DNA of 64,000 nucleotides. Source: Terribacillus saccharophilus. GTDB taxonomy: Bacteria; Bacillota; Bacilli; Bacillales; Amphibacillaceae. Every line of letters starts with the position of its first letter. Positions within the stretch are counted from its first letter, which is position 1. This document shows positions 30,753 through 38,770 of the stretch, in pieces. Location of the stretch: the NCBI RefSeq assembly GCF_002272075.1, contig NZ_NPBJ01000021.1:62001-126000 (forward strand), read 5' to 3'. The notes under the pieces were generated by a model that ran no database searches, had not been told where the DNA came from, and worked only from the letters and a program-made list of their open reading frames with translations. The position numbers were made by a program, and so were the translations under genes.

Positions 30753-31571
30753 TTACAGCTTCCCGACTTCATTGACTGCTTTTCCAAGGCTTTCATCATA
30801 TGCTGTCAATACTTTTTGGTTCGTTTCGAACGTCCGGTATGCCTGCATCATGTCTGCCATTGTCTGCTGCAAGTCGACATTCGAGCCTTCTACTGCTCCC
30901 TGGACGATATTGTACGTCACGCCAGCCGTCGCTCGGGCATCTGCTGTCTGGGCTTCCTCACTTGCGGTATAAACGTTTTCACCCTGCTTGTCCAGCAAAT
31001 TTGCATCCTGGACATATGTCAGTCCAAGCTGGAAGTTCCTGCCGTCATTAAATTGCATCGTACCGTCTGCTGACATTGTATACGTCTGATTGTTCGTCTG
31101 AATTGGATTGCCTGTCGTATCAAGTACATAGCTGCCTTGGTCGTTCGTCAGAAAGCCTTCTTCATCGACGGTAAAATTACCGTTTCGAGTAAACGCTTCG
31201 CCATCTGCTGTCTGCAGATTGAAAAATACAGAGCCATTTTCATCCGGATACGTACCGTCCACCAAAGCCGTATCGGTACTGATACCTGTTTCACGCAAAT
31301 CTCCTTGAACAAAGTTCGGAATCGTCTCCTGCACATATACACCGGAATTGATACTGCCGATTTCCTTGGAAGTCGTAACATAACGGGAGTTATCCGCCGA
31401 TGTCTGCTTGCTCTCCATCGAGTTCAGAAGCATTTCCGGAAAAGCCCGCAGCTGCCCTTGATCTGCTTTGTATCCATTCGTATTCGCATTAGCTAAGTTA
31501 TTAGACAGCACTTCTTGTCTGCGCTGCTGGGCGAGCATACCGGATGCAGCTGTATATAATCCTTTTAGCAA
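30753..31571 (-). CDS. flhO: Flagellar basal-body rod / hook family protein FlhO
   Basis: 272 residues. N-terminal MLKGLYTAASGMLAQQRRQEVLSNNLANANTNGYK is the flagellar rod signature. The C-terminal VEGSNVDLQQTMADMMQAYRTFETNQKVL is its partner helix. The start is TTG at 31571 with AGGAGG 8 nt upstream. A SigD-type promoter lies about 55 nt upstream. It pairs with flhP. Confidence 0.92.
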   Translation of the reverse strand: MLKGLYTAASGMLAQQRRQEVLSNNLANANTNGYKADQGQLRAFPEMLLNSMESKQTSADNSRYVTTSKEIGSINSGVYVQETIPNFVQGDLRETGISTDTALVDGTYPDENGSVFFNLQTADGEAFTRNGNFTVDEEGFLTNDQGSYVLDTTGNPIQTNNQTYTMSADGTMQFNDGRNFQLGLTYVQDANLLDKQGENVYTASEEAQTADARATAGVTYNIVQGAVEGSNVDLQQTMADMMQAYRTFETNQKVLTAYDESLGKAVNEVGKL

Positions 31572-31624
31572 TGTTCGGTCCTCCTAAGGCAGTTAGATGC
31601 CAATGTTTTTGGTTTCTATCTATT

Positions 31625-31651
31625 ATATCGGCAGAATCCTAAACGAATTGA
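31625..31651 (-). promoter_or_regulatory. SigD-type promoter of flhO-flhP
   Basis: Minus strand TCAA (31648-31651), 15-nt spacer and GCCGATAT (31625-31632), a near match to the motility sigma factor consensus TAAA-N15-GCCGATAA. Confidence 0.7.
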
Positions 31652-31685
31652 ACCTCTTCCGTATACATAAGATACAGAAGAGGTC
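31649..31685 (-). terminator. Weak hairpin between mbl and flhO
   Basis: GACCTCTTCTGTATC / GTATACGGAAGAGGTTC imperfect stem just after the mbl stop. It lacks a good T run, so it may be an inefficient terminator or processing site. Confidence 0.4.
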
Positions 31686-31691
31686 AAATTA

Positions 31692-32690
31692 TCATACTAC
31701 TTTTCGTTTTTCCAGTTTATCGATGTTTTCAAGCATGATGCCAGTACCTTTTGCTACACAACCCATCGGATCTTCTGCAATGAATACAGGAACCTTCAAT
31801 TGTTCAGCAAGCAGCTGGTCAATACCGTGCAGCAGTGCTCCGCCGCCAGTAAGGATGATACCGCGGTCAATGATATCTGCAGACAGCTCAGGAGGTGTCT
31901 GTTCCAGTACCGTACGCGCCGCTTGTACAATCAAGGCAACCGACTCACGCAGTGCTTCTTCTATTTCTTCCGAATAAACAGTAATCGTACGCGGAAGACC
32001 GCTTACCATATCCCGGCCGCGGATATCAATTGATTCTTGACGTGCGCCTTCGAACACTGTTGCGATTTCGATTTTGATATTCTCGGCTGTGCGTTCACCG
32101 ATCAATAGCTTATATTTACGTTTGATATACTGCAGGATTTCTGCATCGAACTTATCTCCAGCCATCCGAATGGACTGTGCTGTCACGATGTCACCCATGG
32201 AAAGAACAGCAACATCTGTTGTGCCGCCGCCGATATCGACAACCATGTTACCGCTAGGCTGGAAAATTTCCATTCCTGCACCGATAGCAGCAATTTTTGG
32301 TTCTTCCTCCAAATATACTTTCTTACCGCCGGATTTTTCCGCCGCTTCCCTGATTGCTTTTTGCTCTACTTTTGTAATGTTCGTTGGGCAGCAAATCAGC
32401 ATGCGCGGTTTGGATAGAAAACCTTTTACATTGATCTTGTTGATGAAATAGCGGAGCATCGCTTCTGTTACATCAAAGTCAGCGATTACGCCGTCTTTCA
32501 ACGGACGAATCGCCTCAATATTTCCAGGTGTTCTACCTACCATGCGTCGTGCTTCTTCCCCAACTTCTAGTACATTTCCTGTAATTCTGTCCATCGCGAC
32601 AACGGATGGTTCATTCAGAACGATTCCTTTTCCTTTTACATGTATTAGTACGTTTGCCGTACCGAGGTCAATTCCTATATCTCGTGCCAA
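31692..32690 (-). CDS. mbl: MreB-like rod-shape actin homologue Mbl
   Basis: 332 residues against 333 for B. subtilis Mbl. Actin-fold blocks are visible: DIGIDLGTANVLIHVKGKG (phosphate 1), DIGGGTTDVAVLSMGDI (phosphate 2) and IILTGGGALLHGIDQLL (adenosine). It polymerises on the inner membrane face and organises sidewall synthesis with LytE and teichoic acid enzymes. The start is TTG at 32690, giving MLARDIGIDLG, with GGAGG and GAGG sites just upstream. The frame to 32774 has no family match. It lies downstream of spoIIID as in B. subtilis. Confidence 0.95.
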   Translation of the reverse strand: MARDIGIDLGTANVLIHVKGKGIVLNEPSVVAMDRITGNVLEVGEEARRMVGRTPGNIEAIRPLKDGVIADFDVTEAMLRYFINKINVKGFLSKPRMLICCPTNITKVEQKAIREAAEKSGGKKVYLEEEPKIAAIGAGMEIFQPSGNMVVDIGGGTTDVAVLSMGDIVTAQSIRMAGDKFDAEILQYIKRKYKLLIGERTAENIKIEIATVFEGARQESIDIRGRDMVSGLPRTITVYSEEIEEALRESVALIVQAARTVLEQTPPELSADIIDRGIILTGGGALLHGIDQLLAEQLKVPVFIAEDPMGCVAKGTGIMLENIDKLEKRKVV

Positions 32691-32874
32691 TATCCTCAGA
32701 TCCTCCCTGTAAAGATAGAAACTTGTGTCGCATCCGTTCGAGAACATAATGCTACTTATCTTATAGTGTAGCACAAAACATGGAGAATAGTAGCAAATTA
32801 TGAAAGAAAATAAGGATAAAAGTAGGAATATTGGAAAGGGATTGGATGTACCTTTACAGGATGAAAGTTGGGTT

Positions 32875-33144
32875 TTAGGCAGGAGCGTCCGTGTTTGTTT
32901 CCAGCTTATACTTGAGTTTAGTTGCTTCCCCGCCCCTCAGATGGCGGATAGCTTTGTGGTAATCAAGAATCTCCTTCACTTCATTGGCCAAATCCGGATT
33001 GATTTCCGGCAGTCTTTCTGTCAGATCTTTATGCACGGTACTCTTGGATACACCGAATTCTTTTGCAATCACGCGAACTGTCTTCTTCGTCTCCACAATG
33101 TGCTTACCTATGCGCACCGTGCGCTCCTTGATATAATCATGCAC
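32875..33144 (-). CDS. spoIIID: Sporulation transcription factor SpoIIID
   Basis: 89 residues. Nearly identical through its core to B. subtilis SpoIIID: HDYIKERTVRIG, then the helix-turn-helix VRVIAKEFGVSKSTVHKDL, then LPEINPDLANEVKEILDYH and RHLRGGEATKLKY. It switches mother-cell gene expression between SigE and SigK. The start is GTG at 33144 with AAGGAGG 8 nt upstream (33153-33159), matching the family start. The 13 extra residues in the longer frame contain no family sequence. Confidence 0.96.
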   Translation of the reverse strand: MHDYIKERTVRIGKHIVETKKTVRVIAKEFGVSKSTVHKDLTERLPEINPDLANEVKEILDYHKAIRHLRGGEATKLKYKLETNTDAPA

Positions 33145-33350
33145 AGCCCATGCCTCCTTAAGTTGACGGTTCTTGATGTTCATGAGACAAGATGAGAAGC
33201 GATGAAGTAATTCGGGTATGTATTTTTCTTGTGCAAGTCATAGATGATTGGGCATCTGCGGCGTTAAGCGCTTCACACTCGTTCCCTTCAAACACTTGCT
33301 TGGGTTTGTAACATCTTATTAGTTGCAGAGCCGTTTTATTCCATAAAAAA

Positions 33351-33374
33351 GACCCTCTCAGCTGGTGGAGGGTC
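33351..33374 (-). terminator. Terminator of the AimR-like gene
   Basis: GACCCTC / GAGGGTC stem overlapping the gene's last codons, followed by six Ts on the minus strand. Confidence 0.82.
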
Positions 33375-34425
33375 TGCGGTTATCTATTTTTTGAATGGCA
33401 TACATAGGTAAACGGGAAAAATAGAAGTCTTTATGTCTGCGGATGAATAGGTGATAGGATGATACTAGATAATCCTTATTCTGGTGGATGATTCCATAGA
33501 AGTATTTATAAAATGCTGTTTGTTTTTCAGGTTCCCACTTAGGATAGCGCTTTCTTGCACTTTCTACCTCGCCAAGCTGAAACTCGATATAGGCAAGAGC
33601 AAGGGGATCATCTGTTAGATACGTATGCAGAATACCAAAGTGGGCAGCTACAATTGGCAGAACTTGCCTGTCGAGCAATTGTACAAGGCAAGTGATGTTA
33701 TACTGTTTTGACATCTTGCTTCCTTCAGCAAGATGAGAAAAGCTTGCAATCTTATCATCGAAAAGGTAAGTCAAACCCATCTTATAATGCTGTACAGAAC
33801 GCTGGGCTGGCAGATATGTATGTTGGAGAATGTTTCTGCTATGTTTTCTGGCAATGATTAATTCGTTCCGTTTCCAGTGATACTGGAACAGCAGCTTGTC
33901 CATCCGGACATTCATCATGATACGCAGGAAATAGTCTTTGATAAGTAAAATCGTTTCCTGTAATTCATCCAAATAGTTGCCGATAGCATGATAATCGTGG
34001 CATTGAAAATGCTGGTAGATCCTGCCGAACAGAACCAAGGCCTTCGCCTCCGGAAAATCAGCTTGATGGCGGCTGATCTGCCTTTCAAACTCGTCACCTG
34101 GCAGCTTGTACGCCTGGTATTGGATTACTAATTCATATAAATAAGCATACGATCTATTTCGCTGGTGCAATGATTGCTTATTCTTCTGGATCAGCTGCCG
34201 AAGCTCTTCTTCGTAGTAATTCATCCCAAGGAAATCCATCCCTGCCAGCTGAACATCGGCAGAAGCGGAATGCACACAGAAACTTGCTGCCAGGTCTACA
34301 ACCTGCTTTACATCGTGACTTTTCTCCACTAGCTGAGTGAATGACCAAAGATCTGTCATCCGGCCTGATGCTACTGAGAGCTTGCCCAAGTCAGTCGCTT
34401 CCTTACGCAAACTTGATTGATTCAA
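33358..34425 (-). CDS. AimR-family-like helical repeat protein (solo)
   Basis: 355 residues, all helical, no signal or membrane segment. The C-terminal AFYKYFYGIIHQNKDYLVSSYHLFIRRHKDFYFSRLPMYAI has the pattern I associate with chromosomal AimR-type receptors (TPR-like repeats that bind arbitrium peptides). The N-terminal helix-turn-helix of phage AimR is not evident. No small secreted peptide gene (aimP-like) is visible in the 200 bp downstream, which holds only the terminator and spoIIID leader. TTG start with GAGGAG 9 nt upstream. A promoter with a CodY-like box precedes it. Not phage-associated here. Assignment is moderate. Confidence 0.55.
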   Translation of the reverse strand: MNQSSLRKEATDLGKLSVASGRMTDLWSFTQLVEKSHDVKQVVDLAASFCVHSASADVQLAGMDFLGMNYYEEELRQLIQKNKQSLHQRNRSYAYLYELVIQYQAYKLPGDEFERQISRHQADFPEAKALVLFGRIYQHFQCHDYHAIGNYLDELQETILLIKDYFLRIMMNVRMDKLLFQYHWKRNELIIARKHSRNILQHTYLPAQRSVQHYKMGLTYLFDDKIASFSHLAEGSKMSKQYNITCLVQLLDRQVLPIVAAHFGILHTYLTDDPLALAYIEFQLGEVESARKRYPKWEPEKQTAFYKYFYGIIHQNKDYLVSSYHLFIRRHKDFYFSRLPMYAIQKIDNRRPSTS

Positions 34426-34510
34426 CGTTCCTTTCTCCTCTCACATTTCCCAATCTTACCTCCATATAATCACTTGACTTCGACTTTCATTTTGTGTTTT
34501 GCACCATTTC

Positions 34511-34538
34511 ATTATTCCATCTTTTCAGATAATTTCAA
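34511..34538 (-). promoter_or_regulatory. Promoter of the AimR-like gene with CodY-like box
   Basis: Minus-strand TTGAAA (34533-34538), 16-bp spacer and AATAAT (34511-34516). The spacer contains AATTATCTGAAAAGA (34520-34534), a 12/15 match to the CodY consensus AATTTTCWGAAAATT, between the -35 and -10. Confidence 0.5.
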
Positions 34539-34616
34539 GCGGTTTTAAGGCTGATTCGTTCGACAAATTATTAGGTTTCTTGGTTTTATTGATGGACTGC
34601 TTTATGCCTAAAGAAA

Positions 34617-34641
34617 AAGCACCCCGGGCTTGGGGTGCTTA
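34617..34641 (-). terminator. Terminator of spoIIQ
   Basis: AAGCACCCC / GGGGTGCTT stem with a T run on the minus strand. Confidence 0.85.
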
Positions 34642-34647
34642 TTTGAA

Positions 34648-35565
34648 TCAAGTCTGAGCTGAAGAGGAGGAAGATGTTGCTTCGTCCTCAGGCTGCTCAT
34701 CTTGTTCTGGAGATTTTTCTTCATCAGATCTGTCTGGTGTTTCTTCTTTATCACCTGATTCGTCTGTTGGAGTTGCTTCAGCATCTGCATTTTCTTCCGC
34801 TGGAGCTTCTGTCTCCGTTTGTTCGTTCTGCCCAGCTGTGTCAGCTGTTTCTTCCTGTACTGCTTCTGTTTCCTTTTTAGCTTCCTGCAATTTGCTTACA
34901 GGCTGATTGAAAAAGCTTTCCGGGTTTACAGGTGTATCGCCATTAAGCACTTCAAAGTGCAAATGGGTCGCTTTATCTTTTGCAAATAGGCTTTGTCCTG
35001 CTGTTGCAAGCACATCACCTTGCTTCACTTCTTGACCTGCTTCTACTTTCACATCTTCCAGACTAGCATAATATGTTGCTACTCCATTTTTATGCTCGAT
35101 CTGAACAACGTTACCGTGCAGGGCATCTTCCTTCACTTCTGTCACTGTACCGCTCAATGCGGCTAGGACGTCGAAGGCTTCGCCATCAGCTGCAGCGTAA
35201 TCCACTCCGGTGCTTTGATAGTATTTGTTGTCGTAGAGTACGAGTGCATTCTCTTGGGCTTCGCTGTCTGCTTTGTGATCATAGAATTTCGTTACGACTG
35301 TCGCCTCTGCATCTTCTGCTACAGGAGCTTTTACTACTTCATCTTGTTCTGCTACAGGAGTTGCTTCTTCATTTCCATCGAAATTCAGGGAGTCGAAGAT
35401 GCCTTTGTCATCCTCTGCTTGTTCCGGATCATTCGTACCGCTTTGGTACCACAATACGGCTGTCAGAAGCAGAGCAGAAATACCAAGATACAATGCTGGG
35501 AAAAACCATTTTTTACGGAAAAGACGTTTCCACTTAGATTTTGAAACGCTATTTTTTTCCTTCAT
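34648..35565 (-). CDS. spoIIQ: Stage II sporulation protein SpoIIQ
   Basis: 305 residues: one N-terminal transmembrane segment (~21-42), a degenerate LytM/M23 domain (~115-225) and a long acidic Glu/Asp/Thr/Ser tail (~230-305). SpoIIQ is made in the forespore and pairs with SpoIIIAH across the intermembrane space during engulfment. In the metal motif the first zinc His is replaced by Ser (STGVD), while the later HLH (THLHFEV) remains, so the fold is kept and hydrolysis is unlikely, as known for B. subtilis SpoIIQ. AGAGGTGATG precedes the ATG. A SigF-type promoter lies directly upstream. Confidence 0.93.
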   Translation of the reverse strand: MKEKNSVSKSKWKRLFRKKWFFPALYLGISALLLTAVLWYQSGTNDPEQAEDDKGIFDSLNFDGNEEATPVAEQDEVVKAPVAEDAEATVVTKFYDHKADSEAQENALVLYDNKYYQSTGVDYAAADGEAFDVLAALSGTVTEVKEDALHGNVVQIEHKNGVATYYASLEDVKVEAGQEVKQGDVLATAGQSLFAKDKATHLHFEVLNGDTPVNPESFFNQPVSKLQEAKKETEAVQEETADTAGQNEQTETEAPAEENADAEATPTDESGDKEETPDRSDEEKSPEQDEQPEDEATSSSSSAQT

Positions 35566-35584
35566 AGATCATCACCTCTGCAAC

Positions 35585-35614
35585 CATTGTCGTCACAAAG
35601 ATAGATTCCTATAC
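35585..35614 (-). promoter_or_regulatory. SigF-type promoter of spoIIQ
   Basis: Minus strand GTATA (35610-35614), 15-nt spacer and GACGACAATG (35585-35594), 9/10 to the SigF -10 consensus GGNNANAHTR. It ends 20 nt before the start codon, giving a short leader. Confidence 0.65.
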
Positions 35615-35640
35615 ATGCGTTTCAGAAAATTTTTCCAAAC

Positions 35641-36681
35641 CTACTTAGACACCAGCTTGGCACCTTCTGCCGGCAGTTTATTAATCTCTGTATCCTTGTA
35701 ATAGTACGTCAGGATATCCTTGTACGATTTCCCTTCTGCAGCCATGCCATTCGCACCATATTGACTCATCCCAACGCCATGACCATATCCCTTAGTTTGG
35801 AAGATCAGATGATTATCTTTCATCGATAACGTGAAATCTGTCGATTTGAGTCCGAGTTTTTCACGGATTTCTCTGCCTTTGAACTGCTTGCCGCCAATTT
35901 CTACTTCGGATACGCGCTGACTGCTATTACGTTTCAACTCACCTGGCGGTTTATTCGGATCAATATCGACACCGAGCAGCTTTTCTGCTTCTTCGATTTC
36001 AATCACTTTCTGATCCTCAAATTTGGGTGATTGCTTATCCCACGGACTTTCAACTGATTTCAAATATGGCAGTGGATTTTCCCAATAGTCCTCCGCATTT
36101 TCCGTGTATCCATTGCTTGTGGAGAAAAAAGAAGGCGTAATCGGTTCGCCGTCATACATGATAATCTCTCCGCTTGTTCCTTCCACAGCCTCTGTCAGCT
36201 TCGTCATTTTTTCCTCATATTCCTTGCCCCATGCCTGGCGGAGCTCCTCTTCGTTCTTATATACTTGGTCGCTGGTAGAATCCGATACCTCAATTGCTTC
36301 CGGTTTCTCTGCTTGGTGATCTTCCATATAACGCACTACATATGTCCGTGCTGCGACAGCTTGCGCTTTGAGTGCCTCCAGTTCGAAGTCGGCGGGCATC
36401 TCAGACGCGACCACTCGTGTCACATACGTTTCAAGCGGAACCGTTTCAACTGTATTGCTTGCTGTACGACTCACTTCCACTGCTACGCTGGCTGTTTCCT
36501 TGATCTCTTTTTCTTGTTCCATTGCCGTTGCCGTCCTCTCCATTCCACCGGGGTCTATAAATGGTACTACAATCAATGTCGGGAGTGCCACGATGACGGT
36601 GAATAAACAGACAATCAAGATACTGATGATGACGTGGGACTTGAGGCGTCGCCGTTTTGTACTTGGCTTTTTGTTTTGCAT
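35641..36681 (-). CDS. spoIID: Stage II sporulation protein SpoIID (peptidoglycan lytic transglycosylase)
   Basis: 346 residues, near B. subtilis SpoIID (343). N-terminal transmembrane anchor (~18-42), then the SpoIID domain with the catalytic Glu94 in VVASEMPADFELEALKAQAVAARTY and the later GYGHGVGMSQYGANGMA motif near residue 310. It strips septal peptidoglycan with SpoIIP and SpoIIM to drive engulfment. It sits next to spoIIQ as in B. subtilis, but here murAA is displaced upstream by the dpp-ykf operon. I did not find a convincing SigE promoter. Confidence 0.95.
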   Translation of the reverse strand: MQNKKPSTKRRRLKSHVIISILIVCLFTVIVALPTLIVVPFIDPGGMERTATAMEQEKEIKETASVAVEVSRTASNTVETVPLETYVTRVVASEMPADFELEALKAQAVAARTYVVRYMEDHQAEKPEAIEVSDSTSDQVYKNEEELRQAWGKEYEEKMTKLTEAVEGTSGEIIMYDGEPITPSFFSTSNGYTENAEDYWENPLPYLKSVESPWDKQSPKFEDQKVIEIEEAEKLLGVDIDPNKPPGELKRNSSQRVSEVEIGGKQFKGREIREKLGLKSTDFTLSMKDNHLIFQTKGYGHGVGMSQYGANGMAAEGKSYKDILTYYYKDTEINKLPAEGAKLVSK

Positions 36682-36764
36682 AGAGGGCCTCCTTATCTGC
36701 CTGCTGGTCTACTCTTTACTCTATGTATCTTCTATGGATTGCTAGAACATCTCCCCATAAAAAA

Positions 36765-36789
36765 ATAGAGTACCCCGCGGGCACTCTAT
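36765..36789 (-). terminator. Terminator of the dpp-ykf operon
   Basis: ATAGAGT-GCCC / GGGG-TACTCTAT imperfect stem at the ykfC stop, followed by a run of Ts on the minus strand. Confidence 0.82.
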
Positions 36790-37676
36790 CAGTTCCAATA
36801 TCTTCTGATGGCACAAAGCTCAGTTTCATACACTGTGCCAGCCAAATGCAGTATTTCAATTTGTTTTCCTGTTTTCGGGGCATGCAGCATCTGTCCTTCT
36901 CCATAATAGAAGCCAACATGATGGACACGTCCCTTGCCATTCTCATAGGCGAAGAACAGCAAATCCCCCGGTTTTGCTTGATCCAAACTAATGGCTTTCC
37001 CTTCCAAGGCCTGTGCACTGGCATCTCGAGGAATGACATACCCCCCTGAAAGATGCATGTTGTGGGCGAATCCGGAGCAATCGTAGCCCCAGCTGCTCAT
37101 ACCGCCCCATAAATAGTCCAGCCCGATGAATTGTTCTGCGAACGTGATTAGTGCTTCGCCGTCTTCCTCACGCTGGGTCCAGAGGCTGCCTTCGGACTTA
37201 GAGATTCTCCCTCGACCATGCGGTGTCAAGACAGTAAAGGCAGTTCCTGAATCTTCAACGAAAGGCAGCTTTGTCAAAAAACTGAGCTCAACCACCTCGC
37301 CAGTATCTTCAACTAGAAGAGTTGCCTGCTTTGCTCGTACTTCAATTATGTGATCTGACTTCGGCAGCGGATCCGCAAGCTGATGAGCAGGAATCCAGCC
37401 AGGATATCCTTCTTCCTCTTTTGGTGTTGGCTGAGAAGGTATCACTACTTTGACCCAGTCATCCCTTCTATCCACTTCCCATACTGTCGTACCGAATAGC
37501 ACTTGAGACTGAAGCAGATTGTTTTCATGGAGCTCCAATCGATCGGTATGGGAAAGCTCATGCACCCAGCGAGATGGATCTGATGGATTGGCCACAATCG
37601 GTATATCCACTTGTCTGGAAGAGTGGGGATTTGTCCACAGATTAGCAACGGAAACAGCGATCACTCTTTCTTTCAT
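36789..37676 (-). CDS. ykfC: Gamma-D-glutamyl-L-amino acid dipeptidyl-peptidase (NlpC/P60), YkfC-like
   Basis: 295 residues, as for B. subtilis YkfC. Two SH3-like regions (~1-105 and ~106-165) precede the NlpC/P60 domain with Cys200 (WGYDCSGF) and His253 (RVHHVGFYYG). It releases L-Ala-D-Glu from murein peptides, which YkfB then epimerises. No signal peptide, so it acts in the cytoplasm on imported peptides. Its ATG overlaps the ykfB stop (ATGA). Last gene of the dppABCDE-ykfABC operon. Confidence 0.93.
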   Translation of the reverse strand: MKERVIAVSVANLWTNPHSSRQVDIPIVANPSDPSRWVHELSHTDRLELHENNLLQSQVLFGTTVWEVDRRDDWVKVVIPSQPTPKEEEGYPGWIPAHQLADPLPKSDHIIEVRAKQATLLVEDTGEVVELSFLTKLPFVEDSGTAFTVLTPHGRGRISKSEGSLWTQREEDGEALITFAEQFIGLDYLWGGMSSWGYDCSGFAHNMHLSGGYVIPRDASAQALEGKAISLDQAKPGDLLFFAYENGKGRVHHVGFYYGEGQMLHAPKTGKQIEILHLAGTVYETELCAIRRYWN

Positions 37677-38770
37677 ATGACCATCTCCCCTTGAGTATCC
37701 ACTGCAAGTATACCGAGTCCTGGTGATGCATTAAGCAGAAGTTTGCTTCCTTCATAGCGAACACCACCTGTGACAATATCCTCCCGAAGCATGAGCGGCG
37801 CATCAAAATCGACCCGCGTAATATGCAGCTGACTGGCAGCCAGATGCGCTGCAGCACTGATGCCGATGCGGGATTCAATCATACAGCCGACCATACACTC
37901 TACACTATAGGCCTTAGCGATACGAGCGATATCCAGTGCTGGCTGGATACCGCCTGCTTTCATCAATTTAATGTTGAGCAAGTCTACCGCCTGCATTTCC
38001 AATAGTGTACGGGCATCCTGCGGTGAAAATAAGCTTTCATCTGCCATGATTGGTGTCTCAACATTTGCTGTTACATACTGTAATCCCTTCAGATCTGCAG
38101 CTGCTACGGGCTGTTCCACGAGTTCGATATTGAGTCCCATTTCCTCCATCCTGGTGATAGCACGGACCGCCGTCTTCCTATCCCACCCCTGGTTTGCATC
38201 AAGACGAAGTGTGGTGCTGCTGCCAACTGCCTCCCTAACTGCTTGAAGCCGTTTTATGTCTGTTTCGATATCGTCCTTGCCGACTTTTATTTTTAAGGTG
38301 CTGAAACCATCCTTTGCATAGTCTAATGCGTCTGATGCCATTTCCGAAGGTGTATTGACACTGACAGTGTAGTCCGTTTCCAATGTATCCTTAGCACCGC
38401 CAAGCAGCTGATATAGCGGCATACCAGCATACTGTGCAATACAGTCATGCAATGCCATATCAACTGCCGCTTTGGCGCTTGTGTTGCCAACAAGACAGTG
38501 CTGCAGTTTGTGGAACAATGCATCTCTTTCAAGTAGTGACATGCCGACAATGGCTGGTTTGATGACAGCTTCAACGGTATAACGAATACTTGCCAGGCTG
38601 TCTCCGGTAATCACATGCGTCGGCGGGGCTTCACCCCAGCCAATTAAACCGTCATCTGTTGTCACTTTTACAACGATAGCCTCTGCTACTGTCACCGTTC
38701 GCAGAGCCGTCTTGAAGGCTTTTTTCAAAGGAACGGCTGATTGGTATACATCTATTCTAGCAACCTTCAT
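37673..38770 (-). CDS. ykfB: L-Ala-D/L-Glu epimerase
   Basis: Enolase-superfamily dipeptide epimerase that converts L-Ala-D-Glu from peptidoglycan into L-Ala-L-Glu. 365 residues (B. subtilis 366). It shows the catalytic-type LKIKVGKDD lysine pair, metal ligands in LRLDANQGW, VEQPV and MADESLFSPQDA, and NIKLMKAGG. ATG at 38770 forms an ATGA overlap with the ykfA stop. The frame extends upstream to 38860 but lies within ykfA. Confidence 0.95.
   Translation of the reverse strand: MKVARIDVYQSAVPLKKAFKTALRTVTVAEAIVVKVTTDDGLIGWGEAPPTHVITGDSLASIRYTVEAVIKPAIVGMSLLERDALFHKLQHCLVGNTSAKAAVDMALHDCIAQYAGMPLYQLLGGAKDTLETDYTVSVNTPSEMASDALDYAKDGFSTLKIKVGKDDIETDIKRLQAVREAVGSSTTLRLDANQGWDRKTAVRAITRMEEMGLNIELVEQPVAAADLKGLQYVTANVETPIMADESLFSPQDARTLLEMQAVDLLNIKLMKAGGIQPALDIARIAKAYSVECMVGCMIESRIGISAAAHLAASQLHITRVDFDAPLMLREDIVTGGVRYEGSKLLLNASPGLGILAVDTQGEMVI

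Noticed and set aside
33184-33357. aimP-like signal peptide gene downstream of the AimR-like gene
   Set aside because: The minus strand here has no short frame with a signal peptide and ribosome binding site.
36682-36764. SigE promoter for spoIID
   Set aside because: CATAGAGT resembles a -10, but no acceptable -35 lies at the right distance.
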